64,000 bases of DNA from Brachypterus glaber (taxonomy: Eukaryota; Arthropoda; Insecta; Coleoptera; Kateretidae). How positions within the stretch are numbered: position 1 is the first letter of the stretch; every line of letters begins with the position of its first letter. The notes beneath the pieces are model-generated. The model was not told the origin of the DNA. It made no database searches and saw only the letters and a program-made list of their open reading frames with translations. Shown one piece after another: positions 48,105 through 59,510 of the stretch. The stretch covers positions 13,409,589 to 13,473,588 of the forward strand of contig OY294048.1 of NCBI GenBank assembly GCA_958510825.1. The letters run 5' to 3'. Made by a program: the position numbers and the translations under genes.

Positions 48105-48545
48105 TTCAGGGTTGTCCAGTCAAATGACGAGAAATTCCTATGTTGAAATTGCAAAACACAGGATGATATTTTAAAGGGTACCTAGTATTGGATGGGAACG
48201 GAACACTCCTGTTAGTTTTTCACCGAGTGATTTGCGTAAGAGGTGTCCAACATGCCTATTTTTGAATATAACTCGATTGTTATTAATATAAAAAAAAATG
48301 ATCCAAACTATAATTGTTGAAAATTTGCTCCTTAACAAAATTGGTAAGATGCATTTTTATCGTAAGAAGCATATTTACCGAGATAACCGCACTCACCCCT
48401 AAAATTCAAGATGGCAGACACCCCTTACGCTAATTACCTGATGAAAAACTAACAGGACTGTTCCGTTACCATGCACTACCACCCTTTAAAATATCAGCCC
48501 GTGTGCATTTGCATTTACAAGCTATCATTTGACTGGACTATAATC
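48105..48545. mobile_element. Foldback MITE with GTCCAGTCAAATGA ends
   Basis: The ends GTTGTCCAGTCAAATGACG and the inverse of ATAGTCCAGTCAAATGATAG lead into arms that share GATATTTTAAAGGGT and CTGTTAGTTTTTCA. Arms are about 150 bp and diverged. The TCAGGGTTGTCCAGTC start suggests a mariner-like origin. Confidence 0.65.
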
Positions 48546-49270
48546 ATTTCTATGTGTGTATGAAGTTATCTGGATTTATTTGAATATGTGGCTTATGTAC
48601 TTTGTTCTCCCGAGCCCTGCAATTTCTGTTTCATATAATTTTAATCTGTTTAGTGAAAACTGCTTCCCCTAATATAATTTATTACAAATGGAAGCCCAAG
48701 TTTTTTCAATAAAACACCTTCACTCAACGTATTTTATCCTCCAGCCATACCGAGCCTGAATAAACAAAGCCAACTCAGTTAAAAAATAAAAAAAATATAA
48801 TACCATTAAAATTATAGGTTACTGTTCTTTTTCTATAATCCTCCTTTTTAAGTTGAAAGAATAAAATACAATGTCTATTTGTGCTTAGAAAAGTCTTTTT
48901 TTTCTGCTTTTTTATCCACGCGACTTAAACTATTTTTATTATACTCCTCGCAGCTTCACAGATATATACGTTTTCCTATAAAAACCAAGGGCATATCCAA
49001 TATGTTTTGGCTGCTAGCGTTACCTATTTAACCCTTCGTTAGTAGCAATATAAATACTAACAATTTTAGTCGTAATGTATCATAGATATACATGTTTTTA
49101 AATGTTTTTTTTTTATATATACATTTTTTAAGTTACATACTTTAAGGGACTCTTTTCAATGCATTAGGACTTTGTTGTTCCTTATTATTTTGCAAGTATA
49201 TGAAAAGTTTTAATATCAAACTTTTAAAAGTATTAAAAAGGTATAATTACATAAAAACATTAAAATCTAT
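48546..49270. other. AT-rich intergenic sequence
   Basis: No gene or defined repeat is visible. Confidence 0.45.
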
Positions 49271-49388
49271 TAAAATAATGAAAAAATCTTGCTGTTAAGA
49301 ACACTTTAATAAAAAAACTTAATATATATAAACAGTTCCAACGTTTCGAAAAAAGTGTTCTTAACAGCAAGATTTTTTCATTATTTTA
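49271..49388. repeat. Perfect 37-bp inverted repeat with 44-nt loop
   Basis: Arms 49271-49307 and 49352-49388 are exact reverse complements (containing CTTGCTGTTAAGAACAC). The loop includes CCAACGTTTCGAA, whose complement CGAAACGTTGG echoes the 3' half of the hammerhead-like cores at 43.9 and 50.2 kb, but no CUGANGA box is present. Confidence 0.8.
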
Positions 49389-50061
49389 TATAAAAAGAAC
49401 AAGAAATATTATAATTAAAATCTATTAAAATATATTAATATAAAACATTTTTCCAGCTTAATTTCATCAAACCTAAAACAAAAAATATATTTTTTTATGT
49501 CTTAGATACGAAAAACATAAAACCCAGTAACTTGTCGCAATGTATCTCCCAGGGATTAGCGGATCGCCAAGTTTACGATACACAACAAAACGTGTTTTAA
49601 TTAGCGCTGATACGTGGTGGGTAATGATGAAAAGGAATACCTAAAGGGGGGAGAACCTATAGGAAACATGGTAATGGCGAAAAATTTTATATTTTAGGTG
49701 TATTTAATAGTTATTGCGACTAACGAAGGGTTAAGTAAGTCTCAGCATTAAATGCTGGGAGAGGGTTAAATAGTGCAAAATTTTGCGAATTTTATGACCC
49801 CTAAGGGCACGAAGCCTATTGAAAAGTACCCGCTACAATTAAAAAGTTATGGGTGGCTAAACGATCAAAAATATGAAAAATAATAGAAAAGAAACTCCGA
49901 TCAATATCCTTTGAATAACAAAAAGGTTTTAAGGGGCTACTTAAAAAAATTGGAAAAAAAAAACAGAAAAATAAAAGAATAAAAGGGCCAATCTTGGCAA
50001 ATTTAAAAAAATCTTCCGTAAAAAAAATAGAAGGAAAAGTTTTAACAACGTCATTTTTTCA
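49389..50061. other. AT-rich intergenic sequence
   Basis: No gene or defined repeat is visible. Confidence 0.45.
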
Positions 50062-50272
50062 ATATAAAGAACTTTCACTTTCGGGTTTAGACCGTGTTAA
50101 TGGATTTTCACTTTCCGACGTTTCGTCTCTTACTACTAGAGACATCTTCAGGGATTAATCTGAAACTGTTTCAGATTAATCCCTGAAGATGTCTCTAGTA
50201 GTAAGAGACGAAACGTCGGAAAGTGAAAATCCATTAACACGGTCTAAACCCGAAAGTGAAAGTTCTTTATAT
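50062..50272. repeat. 211-bp near-perfect palindrome with hammerhead-like cores
   Basis: Arms 50062-50166 and 50168-50272 are exact reverse complements around a single base (50167), so either strand folds into one 105-bp stem. Each arm carries CTGAAGA, T, GTCTC/GAGAC with a nine-base loop, GAAAC and GTC (right arm 50183-50217 on the plus strand; left arm 50117-50151 on the minus strand). As at 43853 there is one extra base before stem II and only ACGU for stem III. Confidence 0.85.
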
Positions 50273-51254
50273 CTTAATGGCCGTGAAAGCTTAAAATCTA
50301 AAATAAAAAAATGTCATTTTTTCAGAAAAAATAAAATCATACCAAATAAAAAATAACAATTTAAAATATTAAATTAAAAACAAAAAAGTTAAAGGAGGTT
50401 CTACTTAAAAAATAAATAAAAATTTAACATACAATATAAATTAAATTTTACTTTATGAGGAAAAACCTTCCCATGAGATTCTTACATTTTTCGGTGATAC
50501 TCGCACGCTTGTGGTAGGCTCCCATATATGTCATATACGCTGCCTGGCGGGAGTATTACAAGTGATAACCAAATTTTGTATTTTAGGTTCAACTACAGGC
50601 GTTTTTTAATAGTTTTTATATCAAAATACTTTATTTTTCGTAAAATAATAGAAATTATACAGTGACATAACCTCACTTTTGTAATAAAAAAAACTCTGTG
50701 TCTTCAGGGGGTGGATTTAGAAAAAAAATGTTTTAAGATTCAGTTTTAGCGACATTAAAAACCCCATTATGAAAATATTCCGGACTGTATGGGTGACCCA
50801 CGAACGTTTAACAAGACGTTTTGCGGGAGGCTCCCGTGTATTTTTAAATTAGAATGTTGCATCCCAGAGAAGTTAATAAGACGCTATTTGCTCACTGGGT
50901 TATTGAAATTGCTAGGAGTATACTATACAATGCGAAGTATAACTATGTAGTTACAACTTCTTTCTTTTTTTGCGTTAAAAATACATTGCTGCATTTTCGG
51001 CTCTGGAATGAGTGAGTGATAGATTGCTTGTTTTATTAGATTATTTTAGTAATTTTCGTAGTCTGGTGCTGATAGGTTTTCTACATTAGTAAATAAATTA
51101 TTTTATTTGATGACAATTTAAGAAAATACACCTAGGTTTAAAAACAACAAAAGAAACATAATATGTATACAGTCACGTCAACGGTAAAAAGTAGTAGTAG
51201 CAGCAATGGTAGTAGTATCCAGGGATACCAATCATTTACAAAAGAATCAATTCT
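50273..51254. other. AT-rich intergenic sequence
   Basis: No gene. At 50703-50775 a single unit of the AAAAACCCC module seen at 39.4 and 54.8 kb occurs (GGGGGTGGATTTAGAAAA, GATTCAGTTTTAGCGAC). Confidence 0.45.
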
Positions 51255-51261
51255 AGGGACC

Positions 51262-52020
51262 GATTCAACGAACTAATAACTCTTCTCTCTAGAATAGGCA
51301 GTTCATTCGTTAAAACTGACAAAAACGTCGGCAACATAAACATTCGCCTGTCTTACTCGCACATCTTTGTTCTAACAGAGACAACAATACTGGTAAGTGT
51401 TATTGTTCAGGCCTGAATATACCTACTATTTGTTTACAAACAAACCGAGATGTTGTCCATACTTTATTTTAACGGTATGCGTATTCTAGAAAGAAGAGTT
51501 ATTAGTTCGTTGGATCGATTCAAAATCAAACCTAAAAAAAAAGATCCTAGAACAAATCGATCATAACAAAATTGATTCTTAAAGAATAAATCTTCGGCTT
51601 TTCGGCGCTGCACAGTGTGGCAGCCTGTATAGGAAAGCTGGAATTTAATCGAGAAACGAAATGAAAGAGAAAAATATATCTTGCTGTTATTTCTCAAGGT
51701 AACATCCCAGAGTATCATTTCCACCACAATTCAAGTCATGGATTAAGCACATATCCAAAGAACTAATAACTCTTCTCTCTAGAATACGCATACCGTTAAT
51801 ATAAAGTATCGCCAACATCTCAGTTTGTTTGTAAACAAATAGTAGGTATATTCAGGCCTGAACAATAACAGTTACCAGTAACTGTTATTGTTGTCTCTGT
51901 TAGAACAAAGTTGTGCGAGTAAGACAGAGAAATGTATATGTTGGCTACGTTTTTGTCAGTTTTTACAAATGAAATGCCTATTCTAGAGAAAAGAGTTATT
52001 AGTTCGTTGGCTAATTCGTC
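51262..52020. mobile_element. Two inverted relatives of one MITE flanking unique sequence
   Basis: Unit 1 (51262-51515) and unit 2 (51757-52015) each begin and end with ACGAACTAATAACTCTTC / GAAGAGTTATTAGTTCG and share TTCAGGCCTGAA, AACAAATAGTAGGTATATTC and GTTGTCTCTGTTAGAACAAA in inverse order. Unit 2 also has an inner ACTGTTATTGTT palindrome. Between them lies about 240 bp with a C/H-poor 87-aa frame that is not convincing. Confidence 0.7.
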
Positions 52021-52054
52021 GCTGGCGCTTGAGTGCAAAACCTCTTTGCAACAT

Positions 52055-53116
52055 TTAGAATAGAATAGAATAGAACTTTATTTACGGTAATTCCAATTTA
52101 AATATAAATACATATCACAAAATAAATATAAATCACAAAATAAATATAAATATACATATAACTAAAATATATTATCACTTAATAGCTTTAATCAGGTCCC
52201 TTTTAAAAACATTAAAATTAACAAAAAAATCTAAATCTAATAAATTGGCAATACTGCAAACCCTATCAATGGGAGAGTTAGTAGCATAATTTGTTCTATG
52301 AACACTACAATAGAACATTCTAGAATTTCTAGTGGAAGATGGAACTAAGAACTTCACCAATGATAGAGCCTCCGGAAAATCCACAACCCCATTTATTAAT
52401 TTAAAAAGAAATAACAAATCAGCTCTAATTCTCCTGTTATTTAGAGAGGTGATTTCAAAGTAAACGCGCCGGGAGTTGGAGGTAGACTCCGACAACAAAA
52501 TGCTAGATTTGAAAGACAGAAATCCAAACCTATTTTGGACTTTTTCAATCATTTCAATCTGATAGTTATAGGTTGGTGACCAAATTGTAGAATTAAATTC
52601 CAGATGCGATCTAACTAGTGAAAAATATAATTGTTTAATACAACTTAGACACTTAAAGTCTTTAAGGTTTCTCTTAAGAAAACCTAACATTTTTAAAGCC
52701 TTATTTACTTGCCTTTCATTGTGTTGATTGAAGCACATTTTGTTGTCGTAGACCACCCCCAAGTCCCTTATAGAATTCACACCTTCCAAATAAAGGTTTT
52801 CAATGCTATATGAGAAGATTGTGGGCGAATAATTTCTGTAAAACTGAATTGACTTGCATTTGGGAACATTTAATTTCATACCATTCAGAGAACACCAATT
52901 GTCGAGGCCATCTAGCGCTCGTTGGAGTCTAACACAATCTTCAATTGAATTAATAATGGTAAAAAACTTTAAATCATCTGCGAATATTAAATAATCACAA
53001 AAGCCCAATGATTTACCAATATCATTAACAAAACAATCAAAGACAGTGGTAGAAAGATGCCCTCCCTGTAAAACACCAGAAGTAACGCATGTTCGCAACA
53101 TTTCTCGAACAATTTT
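52055..53116 (-). pseudogene. 5'-truncated non-LTR retrotransposon, reverse transcriptase C-terminal half
   Basis: On the minus strand a frame of 314 codons (52175-53119, opened only by a GTG directly after a TAA) covers the second half of a non-LTR reverse transcriptase. Residues 15-20, GVLQGG, correspond to the usual GVPQGS motif. FADD at 46-49 keeps both catalytic aspartates. LNVPKCKSIQF (83-93) and RDLGVVYD (118-125) follow, then the thumb and C-terminal region. The endonuclease and the first RT blocks are absent, so the copy cannot be active. The 3' UTR contains TTTGTGATATGTATTTATA and AATAAAGTTC, and ends in a TTCTA microsatellite (52055-52073). Clade placement in the CR1/L2/Jockey group is tentative. 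Confidence 0.85.
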
Positions 53117-53119
53117 CAC

Positions 53120-54404
53120 TTAATTATATTTACTAGCATTACGTATTGACAACTTGGTTTCAATATGGATACGATACCTTAAGGTATTTAATATATATAT
53201 TCTTACTTACATATCTTATTAAAATTGTGCTTTTAATATATTTGCTATATTTAAAATATATGCCGAAGCATATATAATAATTTTTTTTCACTACTAGCTT
53301 TAGAACATACCATTATTTATCATGTTTTCAGACTGTGAAATCAATTTTCTTCACCTATAGCAATAATAACTTTTTTTCTCCTAGTAGGAGTAAATTTTAT
53401 AAACAATTCATTTCTGTCACTTTATATGTTTCAATTCTTTGTGCAATTTTTACTAATTAAACCCAAGAAAATAGCTTGAAATAACTTTTTATTTATTAAA
53501 TATCATTAATCATAATTATTACCAATTAATAAAATCAATAATTTGGACTTTTTGCTAAATATTATGAAAATTAAAAAAAAACTAAATTTTTAAACGTCAG
53601 TCAAGTATTTATTTGAGCAAATGTCACTGATCTTGATACTTGATTTTTATGAAAATTTCAAGAAATATTATTTCTGTTAATAATTTATTTTATCCAATAC
53701 ATACAGATAATAAGACAATTACCAGCTTTATTTTAAATAGATAAACTCAATAATAACCCCCGCGTGGCTTTTACTTTATTGAGTGGATAATTATTTATTT
53801 TACCCACTCAACTGTCACTTGTCAAATTATTTTCTTGTAAATGTCATTAAAAATTTTAATAAAAATATGAATTCCTAAGCTATTTATTGGATAAAACCTT
53901 GTATGGGACTCATGGGTAAACCGATATTGCCCTCTCGAAAATTAACCTGCTTGGCTGACGCCTCGTTAATTTTCCCATGGGCAATATCTTACTTTACCCA
54001 CTAGTACCATAAATAACTATTATTATTTGAATGCAAATAGTTAAAGTTCATTTCCACATCCTTCCTCACGGAAATTTCGGCACAGTGTTATAGTAGAACT
54101 ATTGTTGTTTCAAACTTAATGTCAAACGGTTACTAAAATTGGCTATTTTTTATATATATTATTTTTATTTTACTATGCAACAGAGAGTAACTAGTAGTCG
54201 GAGAGCTTTTAGTCCAAACTTTTGTTCTGTAAGACTAGAATTTTGTGCTGAGTTGGGTCAGAGTGTGCTAAGTACAGAAACCATGACCTGGCAAGTAACA
54301 GACCTGCACGGCATCAACCCCTATATTCTTGAAAGTGCACTATGGGCCAGAATACCTTCCTTTTTGGCCAAAACTCGGTTTTTGGCCGTAATATCGTAAA
54401 AATT
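53120..54404. other. AT-rich intergenic sequence
   Basis: No gene. CCATGAGTCCC / GGGACTCATGGG-like phrases and GGCAATATC / GATATTGCC at 53910-53990 form a short imperfect inverted repeat. The 86-aa frame at 54139-54399 runs into the tandem array and is not supported. Confidence 0.45.
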
Positions 54405-54795
54405 AGTAACAAGGGATGCTGAAACCGAATCTGCTAATAAACATTCAAAATTCAAAATGGCGGATCCAATATGGCGGCCAAATTGGTTAGATTTTATTGG
54501 ATTCTGATAAAAATTGGTGTTAAGGGTTTTTGAGGATGCTGAAATCGAATATGTTTTTAAAATTCAAAATGGCGGATCCAATATGGCGGCGAAATCTGTA
54601 AAATTTAATTGGATTCTGATGAAAATTGGTTTTCAGGGGTTTTTGAGGATGCTAAAACAGAACCTGTTTCAAAAATTTAAAATTGAAAATGGCGGATCCA
54701 ATATGGCGCCAAATCAGTTAAATTTTATTGAATTTGGATGAAAATAGGTATTCAAGGGGTTTCGAGGATGCTAAAATTGATATCTGAAATGATGT
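54405..54795 (+). repeat. Degenerate tandem repeat, units about 112-120 bp
   Basis: Three to four units each contain AAAATGGCGGATCCAATATGG, TTTTATTGGATTCTGATGAA-like sequence, and GAGGATGCTGAAATCGAAT. ATGGCGGATCC-type phrases start at about 54455, 54568 and 54690. The unit includes the GCTGAAACCGAATCTG module found in other elements here. No coding function is inferred. Confidence 0.7.
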
Positions 54796-54847
54796 AAATT
54801 GATAAGAAATTCATTGCTTTTAATTTATATAGGTAATAAGTATTAAA

Positions 54848-55150
54848 TACACTTCCCAGTAAAAAAAAGCTTTCCCATTTTTCACCTCCAGGCGTGAAAT
54901 TGATTTTTTTTATCATATTCACTTTAAAAAGTCCAATATACAAATTTATACCCAAAAAACTACCCCCGCCCCTCAGGGGGTGAAGTTAGAAAAATTTTAT
55001 TATCAGATTCATATTCGTCAACCCTAAAAACCCCTATATACCAATTTTGACGAAAATATTGAAAATATTTAAAAATATTTACCCCCTCACCCCCGAAAAA
55101 TTTTATTATCAGATTCAATTTCAGCAACCTTATAAACCCCTTTTGTAACC
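54848..55150 (+). repeat. Tandem repeat with AAAAACCCCTATATACCAAT module, copy 2
   Basis: It opens ACACTTCCCAGTAAAA, like 39430, and has two to three units with CCCCTCAGGGGGTGAAGTTA, TTTTATTATCAGATTCA and AAAAACCCCTATATACCAAT. It directly follows the array at 54405-54795, whose units carry a related module. Confidence 0.65.
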
Positions 55151-55751
55151 CAGTAAGTCGCCCCTATGAATTGATTCCAACTTTTAAGGGTCCTTACCCC
55201 ACTCTGCGCTGAAATCAAATTTGACGCTCATCTAAGGGCGAATTTTTTTAAAACCCGACTTAACTTGGATTTTTTTAGATTTTCAGTTGGCATTTTCCTT
55301 TTTATGCTTCCCAGTATCCTTAACCTACGTCGCGTCGGCCTTGCTTCTGTTAAAAATAATATTAATTTTCAGAGCCATTCGGTATTTTGTTCACCAATTC
55401 CAGTTTTTTTCCCTAAATATATTTTTTGGTAAAATTAAAAAAAACTTTTCTCGAAATTGCATTACAAAAACACATAAAACTGGTAAATATTTGAGCCTAA
55501 AATTAAGCGACTTAATTTTCCGTAATGAAATCGTCTCGCAAAACGTTATCATAACAATACTTAAAATAGTTGAAAGGGAAAAAGAGAGAACACGGGATTC
55601 GAGTTCGAGTGGGAGAGAGATGAAACGAGTACAAATGAAGACCCTCTCTGCTCTTCGCAAAGTGACTGGGGCTTTATCCTGAACTGTTTATTCAGCCGCT
55701 GCCATCGAGTCTAGCTGGTCTAATTCTAAATATAGGATGGATTGAAAAAGG
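55151..55751. other. Intergenic sequence
   Basis: No gene is supported. A 131-aa plus-strand frame (55287-55682) starts with a hydrophobic stretch and ends in an Arg/Glu/Ser-rich part, but it has no motif I recognise and is overlapped by an 89-aa frame on the other strand. Confidence 0.4.
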
Positions 55752-57106
55752 TTTTTTTCTATTTTACGACTCTTATAAGCTCATAATCACACGCATTTTG
55801 CGTGTTCTTATAGGCCCATAAGAGGTCTCTACTTTTTTTTCTGTTGGGTTGGCAACATACAAAAGCCTATCTCTTGACGTTTTGCGTCCAAATGTCAATG
55901 TCGACTTAAAGTTTAATTTTTTACAAAATTTTGTGTTTGGGTTATTTTTTACCGTGTTATAATTGTTGACTGGTTAATTGCAGTGAAAAAAGAGATGAAT
56001 GTAAAATATATCAAAATATCATTTGTTCTTAGAATTTTAAACAAAGTGTAAACTGTAATGCCAACCCAAAACAAAAATCCCTAAATCAGTCATCAATTTA
56101 AATGTACGTTTTTTAAATTTTAGAGCAAAATAGAAAAAAATGTATAAAGCTCGTTTCATAACACGTTTTTAGCGCACTAGTAAATTAGAAAACTCGCTCA
56201 AGCGGCTCGTTTTCTAAACTTGTACTCGTGCGCTAAAAACGTGTTATGAAACGAGTGCTTTATACAATTTTAACTTATGTTATGAAACTAGTACAATGTC
56301 GACTTAAAGTTTAATTTTTTACAAAATTTTGTGTTTGGGTTATTTTTTACCGTGTTATAATTGTGGACTGGTTAATTGCAGTGAAAAAAGAGATGAATGT
56401 AAAATATATCAAAATATCATTTGTTCTTAGAATTTTAAACAAAGTGTAAACTGTAATGCCAACCCAAAACAAAAATCCCTAAATCAGTCATCAATTTAAA
56501 TGTAGGTTTTTTAAATTTTAGAGCAAAATAGAAAAAAATGTATAAAGCTCGTTTCATAACACGTTTTTAGCGCACTAGTAAATTAGAAAACTCGCTCAAG
56601 CGGCTCGTTTTCTAAACTTGTACTCGTGCGCTAAAAACGTGTTATGAAACGAGTGCTTTATACAATTTTAACTTATGTTATGAAACTAGTACAATGTCGA
56701 CTTAAAGTTTAATTTTTTACAAAATTTTGTGTTTGGGTTATTTTTTACCGTGTTATAATTGTGGACTGGTTAATTGCAGTGAAAAAAGAGATGAATGTAA
56801 AATATATCAAAATATCATTTGAACTTAGAATTTTAAACGAAGTGTAAACTGTAATGCCAACCCAAAACAAAAATCCCTAAATCAGTCATCAATTTAAATG
56901 TAGGTTTTTTAAATTTTAGAGCAAAATAGAAAAAAATGTATAAAGCTCGTTTCATAACACGTTTTTAGCGCACTAGTAAATTAGAAAACTCGCTCAAGCG
57001 GCTGGTTTTCTAAACTTGTAATCGTGCGCTAAAAACGTGTTATGAAACGAGTGCTTTATACAATTTTAACTTATTTTATGAAACTAGTACTTTAATATAC
57101 TATTTT
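55752..57106 (-). mobile_element. AGTACTAG-family MITE, copy E, with internal 398-bp triplication
   Basis: The element runs from the TCTATTTTACGACTC end to TTTTATGAAACTAGTACTTT. Within it a 398-bp unit starting AATGTCGACTTAAAGTTTAA is present three times (55897-56294, 56295-56692, 56693-57090), nearly identical. Each unit contains the end hairpin (arms ACGAGTACAAGTTTAGAAAA and TTTTCTAA...CTAGTGCGC on the minus strand). I looked for a hammerhead core in the unit and found none. Confidence 0.85.
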
Positions 57107-58582
57107 CTTATTAGTTTTTTTTTTAATTTCAAACGACTTAGGGTTTGTTCAGTGATGCCGCTAGAATTTGGGGGCTTTTTTTTACACGAACGGAAAAAAG
57201 TTATTCGCAAAAAAGTTATTAACTCCATAATTTTCCCAATAGCCCCCCCCCCATGACTTAAGTTAGTTTATTTCGTTTTATAAATGGTACAATCCTTTAT
57301 TAATTTCATGAGATCGTTCAAAATAAATTTAATTTCATTTTGTCGAGTATTTTACATGGTTTCCGGAAAACGGATAAATTACACTAGGCAACAAATCGCA
57401 ACTTTTTTTTGCCCCGATCGGAAAGTAAATTTTTCGAAGGCGTAGGATCCGAATCGGTCCTTAGAAACTTTATAGCACCTAAAATTTTTGAGTCCAGGAA
57501 ATAATGACGTTTTTTTTTCAAAATCTTTAAGAGTAGGATTTTGAAAATGTTGCGGTATATTAAAAAAAAATACGAGGAATTCAAAAATATATATATGCCA
57601 AGGACCTACTGTCACAGTAAGTACGCAAACAAAATAAAAAGCTTAAAATGAAAGTGCGGAATTTACTTAATTGCTCATTTGTGGCAAAACTATAAAATTT
57701 GTATAAAAATTTTACAGGACCTAATTTGTAGATTATAAAATTCTCTACAAAAATATTCATACAAATATATATATTTTTTATTTTGCTTAGTTTATTCGTA
57801 AAAAGTAAATAAATGAAAAAGAAATAAAATTAAAGTACACAGTGTATACGTTTTTCCAGAGCCACAAAAAATATATTTATCTTATCAATTTAAAGGCGCA
57901 GAATCCGAATTTGACCTTAAAAAATCCAGCACGTCTTATTTTTTAAATTTAAGTACAGGCAGTTATACCAATTTAAAAATAATTTATAAAAAAAATATTG
58001 CGCATTTTTTGTCGTTTTTCTAATGGTTCTAGATCATAAAAAATGTTACTTTATTACATAAAAACCGCATTACGTAACATATTTTTAGTTCATATTTGAC
58101 CCCCTAGTGATGATTTTTGACGATTTTTAGCATGAGTACCCCTCTCCTTACCCTCCACCCTAATAAGTTTTATCACAGGATCCATTTTTTTTAAAATATT
58201 TTTTTCCATAATATCCCTATGAATTTAAAGTTTCCATATTTTAAGTTGGGTATTTTTTAACTAATATTGAATCGCCGAATCTAAATTTATCCTCAGAATA
58301 TTTTTATCATAATGATTTTTTACCACTTTTATCTCATTTTTGTCAGAAACCTTAGTAATAGAAATATTCTGAGGCCAGATTCGGCCCTCAGCGACCCAAA
58401 ATTAGTTAGAAAACATATGACTCCAATCAGGGCAAGAAACCGTGTTGCCAGTGTTTATTGTTAGTGTCGGCAAATTTTTGAGTGTTATAGGTCGTTTGCG
58501 CTTTAGTAAAATCAACTGTTTTTAAGATATGACATCCTTGCTTCTAGAAAATGTTACGTAACCTCAAATAAGGGTAGTTTAT
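57107..58582. other. AT-rich intergenic sequence
   Basis: No gene. Phrases like GGATCCGAATCGGTCC (57445), GCAGAATCCGAATTTGACC (57897) and ATTCGGCCCTCAGCGACCC (58379) are diverged forms of the GCTGAAACCGAATCTG module. The two overlapping minus-strand frames at 57379-57615 are not convincing. Confidence 0.45.
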
Positions 58583-58911
58583 TTATTTATTTTATTTTAT
58601 AGTGATACAGGGACCTTCATTTGAAGGTAGTTTATACCTAACACTGTTCCATGTTACAAAAAATTTAAATTAAATAATTATAAACCCATTTGACATTTTC
58701 CCAGGACATTTCTTCTTATTTTATTCAAATATCAGTCTTGCAAAATCTGGTCTCGACTGTCATATTTGAAACAAGAAATCTTTTGTAGTCTTTCCTTATA
58801 TCGCTCTTTATGTTTTAGCATATTTTTGAATTCTCCTTTGTAAATATGGATTTCGGGGGTGGCAAAACGATTAGCATACACGAAGTACTCTAGCGTATCC
58901 ATATTCACTCA
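58583..58911 (-). pseudogene. Probable 3' end of a retroposon with a short coding remnant
   Basis: On the minus strand an open stretch of about 59 codons (58732-58911) includes YANRFATPEIHIY and FKNMLKHKERYKERLQKI, then stops. About 90 nt later comes ACCTTCAAATGAAGGTCC and a tail of AAATA repeats (58583-58600). The tail type recurs at 20634-20696. The peptide could be the end of a transposon polyprotein; I do not recognise the family. Confidence 0.4.
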
Positions 58912-59261
58912 AATCCACATCCATCCATCTATAACGATCATGCTTTTGTCGGCGACCGCCTTAGGATGCGTTGGATTAACTTTCCCTTATTCTTCTTCTT
59001 GCGTGGCCCGCGGCCCAACCTTTAAAAAGGGGACGTTCCAGAGTGCCTTATATGTAAAACATTATAGTATTGAATTACGTCATGGTTTTAAGGGGTCTTT
59101 CTTTTTTATATAGAAAAAGATATCATTGCGAAATTTTGTGGGTTTGTTCATTTATATTCGAAGAATACAAATAAAAATTCTTTAGATTTTTAAAGTGCCA
59201 TTTTCTAGCCATATTTAAAAAAAAACATCAAAAAACGGTGGTCGCCATGATTCCGGCCGTT
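58912..59261. other. Intergenic sequence
   Basis: No gene is supported. The 84-aa plus-strand frame at 58859-59113 has no recognisable features. Confidence 0.4.
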
Positions 59262-59510
59262 TGGATCGACTGAAAAAAAAAACAAACAGGATATTATTCT
59301 GTATTGAAGTCGCTATAGCCCGTACTAGAAGAAACATTTTTGGCCAAAAAATAACAAAATGGCGGACGTTTTTCAAAACATTTCAAGCATTTTCAAACAA
59401 GAACGTCCGCTATTTTGTTATTTTTGGGCTAAAAAATTTTCTTCTAGTACGTGCTATAGCGACTTCAATACTGAATAATATCCCGTTTTGTTTTTTTTTC
59501 AGTCAATCCA
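59262..59510. mobile_element. 249-bp foldback MITE
   Basis: Arms of about 105 bp begin TGGATCGACTGAAAAAAAAA and contain TTGAAGTCGCTATAGC and AATAACAAAATGGCGGACG in inverse copies with few mismatches. The 86-aa frame inside is a by-product. Confidence 0.8.

Noticed and set aside
55287..55682. A 131-aa membrane-like protein
   Set aside because: The hydrophobic start and basic end are common in AT-rich noise. There are no motifs, and an 89-aa frame overlaps it on the other strand.
55897..57090. A ribozyme in the 398-bp tandem units
   Set aside because: No CUGANGA box with a downstream GAAA was found on either strand. The obvious hairpin is only the MITE end.
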